Assembly: GCA_900313185.1 (NCBI GenBank)
Contig: OMQI01000039.1
Span: 1-6,689, forward strand
Direction of reading: 5' to 3'
Length of the DNA: 6,689 bases
Source: an uncultured Rhodospirillaceae bacterium
GTDB lineage: Bacteria > Pseudomonadota > Alphaproteobacteria > RF32 > CAG-239
Below, in pieces: positions 6,653-6,689 of the stretch. Every line of letters starts with the position of its first letter. Within the stretch, counting starts at the first letter, position 1. Made by a program: the position numbers and the translations under genes. Under the pieces are notes generated by a model. The model ran no database searches, had not been told where the DNA came from, and saw nothing but the letters and a program-made list of their open reading frames with translations.

Positions 6653-6689
6653 GTCGTCGGAATGTTGCGGCGCATTTACCTCATTATCC

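Larger units (their letters stand above)
6450..6689. other. Intergenic tail with hairpin, repeats and T-tract; no assured gene
   Basis: No confident gene follows the kinase. Two opposed reading frames are open to the window edge. On the plus strand, ATG 6540 or ATG 6603 (MRGAVPIFFLFFLFVYTSSE...) has no Shine-Dalgarno, and its hydrophobic part is simply the T-tract translated. On the minus strand, 47 codons entering at 6688 end at TAG 6547-6545; the tail is hydrophilic (for example TNRKKRKKIGTAPRISSDN) and uses C-ending codons more than the neighbours. At most one is real, and both could be chance. CAGTTCA occurs directly at 6451-6457 and 6477-6483. The hairpin and palindromes are listed separately. 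Confidence 0.6.

Overview
The window looks like a piece of chromosome from an AT-rich member of the Alphaproteobacteria, possibly one of the host- or gut-associated Rhodospirillales-like lineages. That placement is inferred from the bamD-recN and uvrC-pgsA neighbourhoods and from the sequence of the sensor kinase (the ERML/EKMLDGYLAF-type stretch after the H-box). It was not tested by a search. Codons lean to A/T at third positions and TTG is a frequent leucine codon. All confident genes are on the plus strand and there is no sign of an integrated mobile element among them.

Layout: 1-107 is the 3' end of an upstream gene, probably bamD. It abuts recN (108-1775, DNA double-strand-break repair), which is followed after one base by uvrC (1777-3582, nucleotide excision repair). 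A 63-base gap holds a weak promoter candidate, a 12-bp palindrome and a good Shine-Dalgarno. It leads into a GTG-started pgsA (3646-4386, phosphatidylglycerol synthesis) with an unusual lysine-rich tail. Five bases later starts an OmpR-type response regulator (4392-5081), and nine bases after that an EnvZ-type membrane histidine kinase (5091-6449). The last 240 bases (6450-6689) hold no assured gene but carry the most unusual DNA structure of the window: a 108-base imperfect hairpin with a perfect 14-bp core, repeated GTGTACAC palindromes and a T8-C-T8 tract.

How the genes fit together: recN and uvrC form a tightly packed repair pair that is probably translated from one message. pgsA, the regulator and the kinase form a second tightly packed set that links anionic membrane lipid synthesis with an envelope-sensing two-component system. 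All protein families here are well known. The points most worth a second look are the basic C-terminal extension of PgsA, the pgsA/two-component linkage, and the palindromic region after the kinase.
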